The position numbers and the translations under genes are program-made. The notes under the pieces are model-generated. The model searched no databases. It was given only the letters and a program-made list of their open reading frames with translations, and had not been told where the DNA came from. Below, one piece after another: positions 36,830 to 45,115 of a stretch of 64,000 nucleotides of DNA (positions are counted from its first letter, which is position 1; each line of letters begins with the position of its first letter). This stretch comes from Vibrio sp. 14G-20 (GTDB lineage: Bacteria; Pseudomonadota; Gammaproteobacteria; Enterobacterales; Vibrionaceae): the NCBI RefSeq assembly GCF_026241515.1, contig NZ_JAPHPW010000019.1:26107-90106 (forward strand), written 5' to 3'.

Positions 36830-38287
36830 TTACGACGAGCAGCTTATCTCCATCGCTTTACCCCACTCGGGTGGTAACGCAGCAAGGTGTTCGTAGTCAG
36901 GGTGTTCCGCATAAGGATCGGCCAACACCACCATTAATGCGTCAATATCACTGCTATCACCACGCTCAGCTTTATCTATCGCCAGCTGAGCAAGGTAATT
37001 TCTGAGGATGTATTTAGGGTTTACCTGCCTCATCTTTTCACAGCGCTCGGCTACTGACCTCTCTTCGAGTTCACAGCGTTGCAAATAGTTATCCAGCCAT
37101 AGCTTTGCGGCCTCGCGATCGAGAACTAAATCAATGACTTCCTGCGCAGGCAAAGTGTCTAGGTTAGACAGCGTTCTAAAGAACCTTGGGTAATCGACTT
37201 TGTTTTGCGACATCAATTCGAACATAGACTCAAACAAGCGGCTATCACCTTCATGTTTAGAAAGCAGCCCTAACTTACGACGCATTAACTGGCTGAAATA
37301 GCCGTTCATTTGTGGCTCGTATTGTTCTAACGCTGCCTCTAAATCAGCTTTCTCCACCAGCGGCGACAGAGAGTGAGCCAGAGCTGACAGGTTCCACAAT
37401 CCAATTCTAGGTTGTTGATTGAAAGCGTAACGACCTTGGTAGTCCGAATGATTACAGATCAATCTTGGATCATATTCATCTAGGAAAGCAAACGGACCGT
37501 AATCGAAGGTTTGGCCGATAATCGACATGTTATCCGTGTTCATCACCCCATGTGCAAAACCATTCGCTTGCCACAACGCGACCATTTCCGCAGTACGATC
37601 GACAATCTCATTGAACATAGCAGCGTAAGGTTTATCAACATCCAAACACTCAGGGAAGTGCCATTCAATGACTTTATCGGCCAGCAACTTATGCTCAGCC
37701 AACTGATTGGTATAAAACAGATGTTCAAAGTGACCGAAACGGATGTGTGACTCAGCAGCACGCACCAACAATGCGCCCCACTCTTGCTTCTCTCGATAAA
37801 CAGGTGTGTCGCTGGTCATCATGGCCAACGCACGTGTGGTTGGGATATTAAGCCCGGCCATCGCCTCGCTACATAAGTACTCACGAACGGTTGATCGAAT
37901 AACAGCGCGCCCGTCACCCATACGAGAATAAGGCGTTTTACCTGCACCTTTAAGGTGTAAGTCGAACGTTTCACCACTTTTAGCGACAACTTGAGCTAAT
38001 AACAGCCCTCTGCCATCACCTAAATCAGGGTTATAAGAGCCAAACTGGTGGCCTGCGTATTTCATTGCTACTGGTGAGAATTGCTCAGGTTCAACATTGC
38101 CGGATAACGTCTCAAGCAATTCCTCAGAGGCATCCTCAAATAACGGAAATCCGAGTTGATTCGCAAGGTTATGGTTCCATGCGAGCCATTGGACATTGCT
38201 GAGCGGTGTAGGTTGAATTGGGGTATAGAACAGTCGAGGTAATGCGGTAAATCGATTGTTAAATGAAATAGAATCCCAGACAGACAT
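36830..38287 (-). CDS. selO: Protein adenylyltransferase SelO (YdiU family)
   Basis: A 485-aa pseudokinase-fold enzyme that AMPylates Ser, Thr or Tyr on proteins in redox homeostasis. The motifs DLHLKGAGKTPYSRMGDGRA (Lys113) and HGVMNTDNMSI (metal-binding Asn and catalytic Asp) are intact. The C-terminus ends in SCSS, with the conserved Cys that is selenocysteine in eukaryotic homologues. ATG 38287 matches the family start; a longer frame begins at a TTG at 38341 and is unlikely. No clear Shine-Dalgarno precedes the ATG. The gene stands alone. Confidence 0.93.
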   Translation of the reverse strand: MSVWDSISFNNRFTALPRLFYTPIQPTPLSNVQWLAWNHNLANQLGFPLFEDASEELLETLSGNVEPEQFSPVAMKYAGHQFGSYNPDLGDGRGLLLAQVVAKSGETFDLHLKGAGKTPYSRMGDGRAVIRSTVREYLCSEAMAGLNIPTTRALAMMTSDTPVYREKQEWGALLVRAAESHIRFGHFEHLFYTNQLAEHKLLADKVIEWHFPECLDVDKPYAAMFNEIVDRTAEMVALWQANGFAHGVMNTDNMSIIGQTFDYGPFAFLDEYDPRLICNHSDYQGRYAFNQQPRIGLWNLSALAHSLSPLVEKADLEAALEQYEPQMNGYFSQLMRRKLGLLSKHEGDSRLFESMFELMSQNKVDYPRFFRTLSNLDTLPAQEVIDLVLDREAAKLWLDNYLQRCELEERSVAERCEKMRQVNPKYILRNYLAQLAIDKAERGDSSDIDALMVVLADPYAEHPDYEHLAALPPEWGKAMEISCSS

Positions 38288-38400
38288 GAGAGATACACTG
38301 TAGATAAAAGATAACTTAAGATTATCACAGTTTCGTAACAACTTCAGATTGGGTTACGTGTCTAGTTTGTTGAGAGAAGAGAACTTGATTACTTTGCGAA

Positions 38401-38439
38401 GAGAAAAAACTAAGTGGCTAGCCTGATGAGAAAAGCCAC
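38401..38439 (-). terminator. Probable terminator downstream of the 33-aa ORF
   Basis: On the minus strand GTGGCT (38439-38434) pairs with AGCCAC (38419-38414) across a 14-nt loop and is followed by TTAGTTTTTT. It is the first T-tailed hairpin about 90 nt after the small ORF stop and upstream of selO. Confidence 0.6.
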
Positions 38440-38526
38440 ATTTATAAGAGAAAGAGTTCTGACTTTGAAGACTTTTTAACAAGTGATTTCATAATAAAAA
38501 CTGAAAATATAGAGCCATGAAGCTGA

Positions 38527-38628
38527 CTACATTAGAGCAAGAATACCCACTAGAGAAAGGGTAGAGAAAATCCAAGTACGACTGATTACGCCAAAATTAC
38601 TGTGTTGAATCATTTCTTGATGCTGCAT
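38527..38628 (-). CDS. Putative 33-aa single-helix membrane protein
   Basis: ATG at 38628 is preceded by a strong AAGGAG with 6-nt spacing and opens 33 codons ending in TAG at 38527-38529. The N-terminal half is polar (MQHQEMIQHSNFGVISRTW) and the rest is a hydrophobic helix (IFSTLSLVGILALM), suggesting a small inner-membrane protein. A TATATT element about 60-70 nt upstream could be its -10, and a terminator follows at 38401-38439. I do not recognise a family. The strong ribosome site and self-contained unit favour expression, but length alone is weak evidence. Confidence 0.5.
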   Translation of the reverse strand: MQHQEMIQHSNFGVISRTWIFSTLSLVGILALM

Positions 38629-38767
38629 ATGTCTCTCCTTGAGAACGTGATGGTGTAACTACAATATATCGGCTTTTCGCTAAAAGCAGCAAGCACATTA
38701 ATATTAACCTTTTATGACAGCATCAAGAATATTCTGTAATCATTCACCTCTCTGATAAAACAGAAAA

Positions 38768-39409
38768 TTATGCTCGACTGGTCGTCGAAAGCAGTGCACC
38801 AGCCCCAATAAAGACGCCTCCAGTGACACGATTGAAAACCTTGGCTCGACCTTTGGCAAACAACCAATTTGACGACTTCGCACCCAAGTAGGCATACACC
38901 AGTAACCAAGACAATTCCATCACTGCGAAGGTCAAAGCAAACACGGTAAATTGTGGAAGCAGAGCGATCGATGGGTCAATGAATTGAGGGAAAAGTGCGG
39001 TAAAAAACAAAATCGCCTTCGGATTACTCGCACCAACAATAAAGCCACTAACATAATGCTTTGCAGCGCTCTCTTTAACAGATTGAGACCCGCCTTGTTG
39101 AGCAGATAATTGGTCATAATCTTGTTGGCTAGAGCGCAGAGATTTCCAACCGAGGAAGATAAGGTAAGCAGCACCTGTCCATTTTATGACATTAAATACC
39201 ACTTCAGACGAAGCGATAATCACACCCAAACCGGTAAACGATAACGTCAGAATTCCGGTAATCGCGGTCAAGCTACCCAAGGCAGTAAATATTGATAACT
39301 TAAAACCAGATTGCACACCCTTGGTCATGCACAATAAAGAGCTTGGGCCTGGTGATGCCGTTAAGATCAACACCGCTAATAAATAATAAATCCATGTATC
39401 AAAGCTCAT
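38768..39409 (-). CDS. LysE/RhtB-family exporter
   Basis: A 213-aa inner-membrane protein with six predicted helices and the family motif TASPGPSSLLCMTKGVQSGFK near residues 18-38, plus GASNPKAILFF. Members export amino acids such as homoserine, threonine, lysine or leucine, or related small molecules; the substrate cannot be assigned here. It appears monocistronic, with no related genes adjacent. Confidence 0.88.
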   Translation of the reverse strand: MSFDTWIYYLLAVLILTASPGPSSLLCMTKGVQSGFKLSIFTALGSLTAITGILTLSFTGLGVIIASSEVVFNVIKWTGAAYLIFLGWKSLRSSQQDYDQLSAQQGGSQSVKESAAKHYVSGFIVGASNPKAILFFTALFPQFIDPSIALLPQFTVFALTFAVMELSWLLVYAYLGAKSSNWLFAKGRAKVFNRVTGGVFIGAGALLSTTSRA

Positions 39410-39544
39410 CGCGAATTCTCCTTAACTCACTAAAACGACTAAATATTAAGCACCAATATGTAATAGCTATTCATATTAAGCAACTAAATATTGATCACGT
39501 TCACTCTATGTTGGTTACTTATCCCTTAAATTTCGGCAATAAAA

Positions 39545-39570
39545 AACGCCATGCATTGCTGCATGGCGTT
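39545..39570 (-). terminator. Terminator of prmB
   Basis: A perfect 11-bp stem (AACGCCATGCA at 39545-39555 with TGCATGGCGTT at 39560-39570), followed on the minus strand by TTTTTTATTG. It lies 65 bp after the prmB stop. Confidence 0.9.
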
Positions 39571-39634
39571 TAAATTTAAACGTTTCAAATAGAACGTCTT
39601 ACCAAGTACTAAGCTAAAAACTAGCCGTCATTAC

Positions 39635-40567
39635 CTAGTCTTTGTAGATAGAAAACTCATCAGCGCAAGCAACAAGCTGCTCGCGAGTGATCATGAATAC
39701 GCCATGACCACCGTTTGAGAATTCAATCCAAGTGAATGGAATCTCAGGGTACTGATCCATCATATGAACCATTGAGTTACCCACTTCACAGATCAGAATA
39801 CCATCATCAGTTAGGTAATCTGGTGCGTTCGATAGGATACGGCGAACCAATTTCAGACCATCTGTACCTGCTGCTAGGCCAAGCTCAGGCTCGTGAGTAA
39901 ACTCTTCTGGCAGGCTGTTCATATCTTCTTCATCCACGTAAGGCGGGTTAGATACGATCAGATTGTATTTTTCTTTTGGCAAATCACGGAAAAGGTCTGA
40001 ACGGATTGGGAACACTTGCTGCTCCATACCGTGATCTTGAACGTTCTGCTCTGCAACTTGCAATGCGTCTGTAGAGATATCAATCGCGTCTACTTCAGCG
40101 TCAGGGAATGCGTGAGCACAAGCAATAGCAATACAACCACTACCCGTACACATATCCATGATGCGAGTTGGCTCTTCAGTTAACCAAGGTTGGAATTGAG
40201 CTTCGATCAGCTCACCAATTGGAGAGCGAGGCACAAGAACACGTTCATCAACGAAGAACTCAAGACCACAGAACCAAGCTTTGTTGGTTAAGTAAGCCGT
40301 TGGTGTACGATCATTAATACGCTTGATTACGCGCTCAACAATACGTAGACGTTCGCTGCTCGTTAGACGAGAGTTCATCACATGCGAAGGAACATCAATC
40401 GGCAGATAAAGAGTAGGTAAGATAAGTTGTACTGCCTCATCCCACGCGTTATCAGTGCCGTGACCATAAAATAGGCCCGCTGCGTTAAAGCGGCTAACAG
40501 TCCAACGAATCACATCTTGAAGCGTGTGTAGTTCTGATACCGCTTCTTCTACAAAAATCTTATCCAA
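39635..40567 (-). CDS. prmB: Ribosomal protein L3 glutamine methyltransferase PrmB
   Basis: A 310-aa SAM-dependent N5-glutamine methyltransferase. The SAM motif MDMCTGSGCIAIA (about 138-149) and the catalytic NPPY at 207-210 are intact. The N-terminal extension and EFTHEPELGLAAGTDGL are typical of PrmB rather than PrmC. It methylates a Gln of ribosomal protein L3. It is divergent from smrB, with 62 bp between start codons, an arrangement shared with enterobacteria. Confidence 0.95.
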   Translation of the reverse strand: MDKIFVEEAVSELHTLQDVIRWTVSRFNAAGLFYGHGTDNAWDEAVQLILPTLYLPIDVPSHVMNSRLTSSERLRIVERVIKRINDRTPTAYLTNKAWFCGLEFFVDERVLVPRSPIGELIEAQFQPWLTEEPTRIMDMCTGSGCIAIACAHAFPDAEVDAIDISTDALQVAEQNVQDHGMEQQVFPIRSDLFRDLPKEKYNLIVSNPPYVDEEDMNSLPEEFTHEPELGLAAGTDGLKLVRRILSNAPDYLTDDGILICEVGNSMVHMMDQYPEIPFTWIEFSNGGHGVFMITREQLVACADEFSIYKD

Positions 40568-40629
40568 AATTGTCTCCGAAAAGCGCTACAATACTGCTAA
40601 TTACGTTTCTAATTAGAATTCATAACCTG

Positions 40630-41160
40630 ATGAGCAAAAAAGACACCGACTTCGATGACGATTTCGCCCTGTTCAACGATGCAGTAAAGGGCGTTAAAAA
40701 GTTGCAACAGGATACCATAGTCCAGCAGCCAAAAAGAAATACCAAGCAAAAAGAAATTACTCGAACGGCAAGACAAGCCAGTGATAGCGAGTTTTATTTC
40801 TCGGATGAGTTCATTCCGCACCTTAGTGAGGAAGGACCAACACGTTATGCGCGTGATGATGTCTCTAAATATGAAGTCAAGCGACTGCGTCGCGGTGTTT
40901 ACGTGCCTGACGTGTACCTTGATATGCACGGTATGACACAACAAGAAGCAAAGCGCGAATTAGGAGCTATGATTGCTCACTGCATTAAAGAGAGCGTAGC
41001 TTGTGCTTGCGTGCAACATGGTATCGGTAAGCACATTCTTAAACAAAAAGTGCCTCTATGGTTAGCACAACACCCAGATGTAATGGCTTTTCACCAAGCA
41101 CCTTTAGAATTTGGTGGTAATGGTGCGCTGTTAGTCTTGCTTTCGATTCCTGAGAAATAA
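40630..41160 (+). CDS. smrB: Ribosome rescue endonuclease SmrB
   Basis: A 176-aa protein with a C-terminal Smr domain: DMHGMTQQEAKREL, then CVQHGIGKHILKQKVPLWL and GGNGALLVLL. SmrB recognises collided ribosomes and cuts mRNA between them. The N-terminal about 80 residues are charged and include the ribosome-contacting extension. ATG 40630 (MSKKDTDFDDDF) fits the family; the frame opens earlier at 40570 without family similarity. It is monocistronic, with a terminator 35-70 bp downstream. Confidence 0.93.
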   Translation: MSKKDTDFDDDFALFNDAVKGVKKLQQDTIVQQPKRNTKQKEITRTARQASDSEFYFSDEFIPHLSEEGPTRYARDDVSKYEVKRLRRGVYVPDVYLDMHGMTQQEAKRELGAMIAHCIKESVACACVQHGIGKHILKQKVPLWLAQHPDVMAFHQAPLEFGGNGALLVLLSIPEK

Positions 41161-41195
41161 TTCTGGTTTACGAATTCTCTCACACAAAAAACAAC

Positions 41196-41228
41196 AAAGG
41201 GCATCCCAATCATATTGAGATGCCCTTT
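41196..41228. terminator. Bidirectional terminator between smrB and sixA
   Basis: A 10-bp stem, AAAGGGCATC (41196-41205) with GATGCCCTTT (41219-41228). Plus-strand side is followed by CTATTTG; the minus-strand side is followed by GTTGTTTTTTG. It serves the two convergent genes. Confidence 0.85.
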
Positions 41229-41270
41229 CTATTTGTCTTCGACTTTGTCATTCGACCGAGTTTAACGAGC

Positions 41271-41735
41271 TTATGGATTAATGTTCCAAAGTAACTCGCC
41301 CTTTTGTGTCTCAAGGTCAAATTCAATACAGGCTAAACCTGACGTTGGGAACATAGGCGGTGCCATGCCCGTTGCAAATTCCGCAGTTAAGTAGCCCACT
41401 AGAGGTAAATGAGAAACAAATAAAATGGTCTCTAGTTTTTCTACTTCAGCCATTGCTAAGGTCAAATCAAACACATCGTCGGACATTCCGTAAGGCGTAA
41501 TATCATCACAGGTTTCTACTTTCTTTCCAGAAAACGCCTGAGAGATCTCTAACCACGTTTCTTGTGCCCTTAAATATGGGCTCACTAGCACTTTATCGAA
41601 CTGGCTGAACCCCTGCTCATTTGCAGCTTGTGCCACTGCAAGAGAAGCCATTTTCCCGCGCTTGGTCAACGCTCGTTCTGCATCCGAGTTCGCAAAATGT
41701 TCTGCTTCACCGTGGCGCATAATGAATATTTTCAT
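41271..41735 (-). CDS. sixA: Phosphohistidine phosphatase SixA
   Basis: A 154-aa histidine-phosphatase (phosphoglycerate-mutase superfamily) with the RHGEAEH motif at the N-terminus, the LTKRGK and SPYLRAQET segments and the second His in LFVSHLPLVGYL. SixA dephosphorylates phospho-His in PTS/phosphorelay proteins. ATG 41735 has AGGA 6 nt upstream; an in-frame TTG two codons earlier is rejected. It is divergent from the M16 peptidase. Confidence 0.92.
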   Translation of the reverse strand: MKIFIMRHGEAEHFANSDAERALTKRGKMASLAVAQAANEQGFSQFDKVLVSPYLRAQETWLEISQAFSGKKVETCDDITPYGMSDDVFDLTLAMAEVEKLETILFVSHLPLVGYLTAEFATGMAPPMFPTSGLACIEFDLETQKGELLWNINP

Positions 41736-42039
41736 GTTCAATCCTGTCTACGTAACATTTCGAAAGTCGATATATCCCATATCAGCGATACGCTACTTAG
41801 CGTTTGGCTCTCAAACTAGAGAAACCGCAGTCTATATAAATAATTATATCAAGTCACTTGCTAAAGAGTTCGACTTTCTTAACAATCTTGTTAAAAGAAA
41901 ATAAATCACTGATAAAAATCGATAAAAGTGATTTAGAAGTCGCCAAAAAGCACTTCATATCCCAAAATATGATCGCGAGGTTTGCACCTTAAATCATCGC
42001 GTACATAATTTAAAAACCACCTTCTCTGGAGATGCTCCT

Positions 42040-44817
42040 GTGCACTTAAGCCCCAATGATGAACATCAATACCGCTACATAACCTTAAAAAACGGGTTAC
42101 GTGTACTGTTAGTTCAGGACCAAAATGCTCAAAAAGCAGCAGCCGCATTAGCCGTTAATGTAGGGCATTTTGATGACCCTACAGACCGAGAGGGTTTAGC
42201 TCACTACTTAGAGCATATGCTATTTTTGGGAACTGAAAAGTATCCAAAGGTCGGAGAGTTTCAAAGTTTTATCAGTCAACATGGTGGTAGTAACAATGCT
42301 TGGACCGGAACTGAACACACCTGCTTCTTTTTTGACGTTGAATTAAATGCCTTTGAAACCGCACTCGATCGCTTCAGCCAATTTTTTACCGCCCCCTTGT
42401 TCAACGAAGAAGCGTTAGACAAAGAACGCCAAGCCGTTGATTCCGAATACAAGATGAAACTCAACGACGATTCGCGACGCTTGTACCAAGTTACCAAAGA
42501 ACTGGTCAATCACAATCACCCATTCTCGAAGTTTTCTGTCGGTAATATCGATACGTTGGGCGACAGAAACGGCGAGACGATTCGGCAAGAGATCTTAGCT
42601 TTCCACCAACAGCAATACTCAGCCGACTTGATGACGCTGACACTATCTGGCAATCAATCATTAGATGAGATGCAAAGTTGGGTGGAAGATCGCTTTAGTT
42701 CTATTACTAATCACGACCTCCAAGGCAAGAAGGTAGAAGTCCCGATTATTGGCGAGTTAAGCACAGGTGTACAAGTCCGTGTTGAGCCGGTTAAGGAAGT
42801 ACGCAAACTGATCTTAACCTTCCCAATGCCAAGCATGGACGAACACTACGGCGTTAAGCCTTTGTCGTTCTTTGCCCACCTTTTAGGTTACGAAGGTGAA
42901 GGCAGTTTGATGATGCAACTCAAAGAGAAAGGCTGGATAACATCCCTCTCTGCCGGTGGTGGCGCGAGTGGCAGCAACTATCGTGATTTCACAGTCAGTT
43001 GCTCGTTGACCATTGAAGGTTTAACCAAAACCGATAACATCATCCAAGCGATATTTCAGTACATCAAGTTAGTCGAGCAACAAGGCATCGAGGAGTGGCG
43101 CTACCTAGAAAAACGCGCCGTTCTTGAGTCTGCTTTCCGCTTTCAAGAGCCAGCAAGACCGCTTGATGTGGTCAGCCACCTCGTTATCAACATGCAGCAC
43201 TATCAAGAACAAGATGTGGTGTATGGCGATTACAAAATGTCGCATTTCGATGACGAGTTACAACGTTCATTGCTGCCTTACTTAACCGTCGACAACATGC
43301 GAGCGACCATAGTTGCTCAGGGGTTCGAGTATGACAGGGAAGCGAAGTGGTATTTTACGCCCTACTCGGTCACACCTTTTAGCGCAGAACAAGTTCAATG
43401 CTTTACGTGCATTAACCCCGGTTGGCAGTTTGAATTGCCAAGCAAAAACCCGTTTATTTGCTACGACTTAGACCCAACTGAGCTAGAAGGTGATGCTAAA
43501 TACCCACAACTACTGGAAGAGCTCGATGGCTTTAAGCTGTGGCACTTGCAAGATCATCAATTTCGAGTGCCGAAAGGGGTAGTGTATGTTGCTATCGACA
43601 GTCCTCACTCGGTCGCTAGCCCGAGAAACATCGTAAAAACTCGCCTATGTGTAGAGATGTTCTTGGATTCACTTGAAAAAGATACCTATCAGGCTGAAAT
43701 TGCAGGTATGGGTTACAACATGTATACCCATCAAGGCGGCGTGACTCTGACTCTTTCGGGGTTCAGCGAGAAGCAGCCACAGTTGCTCAATATGATCCTT
43801 GAGCATTTCCAAGCTCGTAATTTTAGTCCAACACGCTTCGAGACGATCAAGCATCAATTGCTCAGAAATTGGAACAACGCGTCGCAAGATCGCCCTATCT
43901 CGCAGCTGTTTAATGCGATGACCGGGATACTTCAGCCAAATAACCCGCCCTATTCTGTGTTGATTGAGGCACTAGAAACGATAGAGGTCGATGAGCTCTC
44001 TTCTTTTGTTCAAGCTATTTTGGCGGAACTTCATGTTGAGATGTTTGTATATGGCGACTGGAAAAAATCCGATGCACACAAGATGGCTGAAACGCTGAAA
44101 GATGCACTGCGTGTTCAAGATCAGGCTTACGAAGAGTCACTGCGTCCGCTCATCATGCTGGGTGAAAACGGCAGCTTCCAACGTGAAGTGGTGTGTAACC
44201 AAGATGATTCGGCAATCGTGGTTTATTACCAATGCCCAGATATTTCGCCTAAAAATATTGCGCTGTACTCACTGGCAAACCATTTGATGTCGGCCACTTT
44301 TTTCCATGAAATACGCACAAAACAACAACTGGGCTACATGGTTGGCACAGGTAATATGCCGCTCAACCGACACCCAGGTATTGTGTTGTATGTGCAGTCT
44401 CCTAATGCTGCTCCAGCCGACTTATTAGCGTCGATAGATGAGTTCCTTAATGCGTTTTACATGGTGTTGTTGGAGCTTAACGACTATCAATGGCACAGCA
44501 GTAAACGCGGCCTCTGGAATCAGATTTCAACACCAGATACGACTTTGCGAGGACGAGCTCAGCGCTTATGGGTTGCGATTGGCAATAAGGATATTGAGTT
44601 CAACCAGAGAGAGCGCGTATTGGAAGACCTTAAGGGGTTAACTCGCTCAGACATGATGCGCTTTGTGGTAAGTCAGCTAAAACCTCGCACGGCGAATCGT
44701 CTGATTATGCATGCTCATGGTAATGCTCATCAGGAAGAAGATAAGCTGTCGGCAGGAGTGGAAATAGGCTCTATTGATGAGTTTCAGTTGCGTCCTAAAG
44801 ACTGTGAGCTTGGTTAG
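42040..44817 (+). CDS. M16 insulinase-family zinc metalloprotease
   Basis: A 925-aa pitrilysin/insulysin-type protease. The inverted zinc motif HYLEH gives His55, Glu58 and His59, with the third ligand Glu136 in AVDSEYKMKL exactly 77 residues on, as in E. coli pitrilysin. The protein has two M16 halves, with the catalytic one N-terminal, and the C-terminal RTKQQLGYMV motif of insulysins near 764. It degrades small peptides. No signal peptide is visible, so it is probably cytoplasmic, unlike E. coli Ptr. GTG 42040 follows GGAG by 8 nt. Gene-name equivalence to ptrA is uncertain. Confidence 0.92.
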   Translation: MHLSPNDEHQYRYITLKNGLRVLLVQDQNAQKAAAALAVNVGHFDDPTDREGLAHYLEHMLFLGTEKYPKVGEFQSFISQHGGSNNAWTGTEHTCFFFDVELNAFETALDRFSQFFTAPLFNEEALDKERQAVDSEYKMKLNDDSRRLYQVTKELVNHNHPFSKFSVGNIDTLGDRNGETIRQEILAFHQQQYSADLMTLTLSGNQSLDEMQSWVEDRFSSITNHDLQGKKVEVPIIGELSTGVQVRVEPVKEVRKLILTFPMPSMDEHYGVKPLSFFAHLLGYEGEGSLMMQLKEKGWITSLSAGGGASGSNYRDFTVSCSLTIEGLTKTDNIIQAIFQYIKLVEQQGIEEWRYLEKRAVLESAFRFQEPARPLDVVSHLVINMQHYQEQDVVYGDYKMSHFDDELQRSLLPYLTVDNMRATIVAQGFEYDREAKWYFTPYSVTPFSAEQVQCFTCINPGWQFELPSKNPFICYDLDPTELEGDAKYPQLLEELDGFKLWHLQDHQFRVPKGVVYVAIDSPHSVASPRNIVKTRLCVEMFLDSLEKDTYQAEIAGMGYNMYTHQGGVTLTLSGFSEKQPQLLNMILEHFQARNFSPTRFETIKHQLLRNWNNASQDRPISQLFNAMTGILQPNNPPYSVLIEALETIEVDELSSFVQAILAELHVEMFVYGDWKKSDAHKMAETLKDALRVQDQAYEESLRPLIMLGENGSFQREVVCNQDDSAIVVYYQCPDISPKNIALYSLANHLMSATFFHEIRTKQQLGYMVGTGNMPLNRHPGIVLYVQSPNAAPADLLASIDEFLNAFYMVLLELNDYQWHSSKRGLWNQISTPDTTLRGRAQRLWVAIGNKDIEFNQRERVLEDLKGLTRSDMMRFVVSQLKPRTANRLIMHAHGNAHQEEDKLSAGVEIGSIDEFQLRPKDCELG

Positions 44818-44838
44818 TAGTTCTAAATAAAAAAACAG

Positions 44839-44870
44839 AAGGTTGATGTGGAAGCATCAACCTTTTTTAT
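44839..44870 (+). terminator. Terminator of the M16 protease gene
   Basis: A perfect 10-bp stem (44839-44848 with 44855-44864) followed by TTTTAT, 21 bp after the stop codon. Confidence 0.9.
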
Positions 44871-44888
44871 TGGGTGCAGCACAAAAGC

Positions 44889-45037
44889 AGATCTCCTATT
44901 ACGCTCCTTCGTCGCTTTAGGAGATGACGGTAGTTTCAATTGAGAAGTGTTTGACCACCTTTCTTATCAATAAATAACTTACTTTTTATTTCTCGACCAT
45001 CATTCCCGAGAAGGAGGAACGACTTAATCGGGAGTCT
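44889..45037. repeat. Inverted pair of REP-like palindromic elements
   Basis: Element A (44889-44930) has perfect 8-bp arms, ATCTCCTA and TAGGAGAT, around a GCTCCTTCGTCGC core. Element B (about 45000-45037) has arms TCCCGA and TCGGGA around GAAGGAGGAACGAC. The reverse complement of A aligns with B (TCAT-TCC...GAAGGAG...), so they form an inverted pair in the noncoding gap between the protease and fadJ. The class resembles short interspersed palindromes with a CATTCCC...GGGA pattern; copy number in the genome is unknown. Confidence 0.6.
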
Positions 45038-45064
45038 CTTGTTTTTCACACTATCAAAAACAAA

Positions 45065-45094
45065 AAGCCCACATCAATTGCTTGATATGGGCTT
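45065..45094 (-). terminator. Terminator of fadIJ
   Basis: A 13-bp stem with one mismatch (45065-45077 with 45082-45094) and loop TTGC, followed on the minus strand by TTTGTTTTTG. It is 21 bp after the fadJ stop. Confidence 0.88.
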
Positions 45095-45115
45095 CATAAT
45101 CAATAGTTTAGAGAA

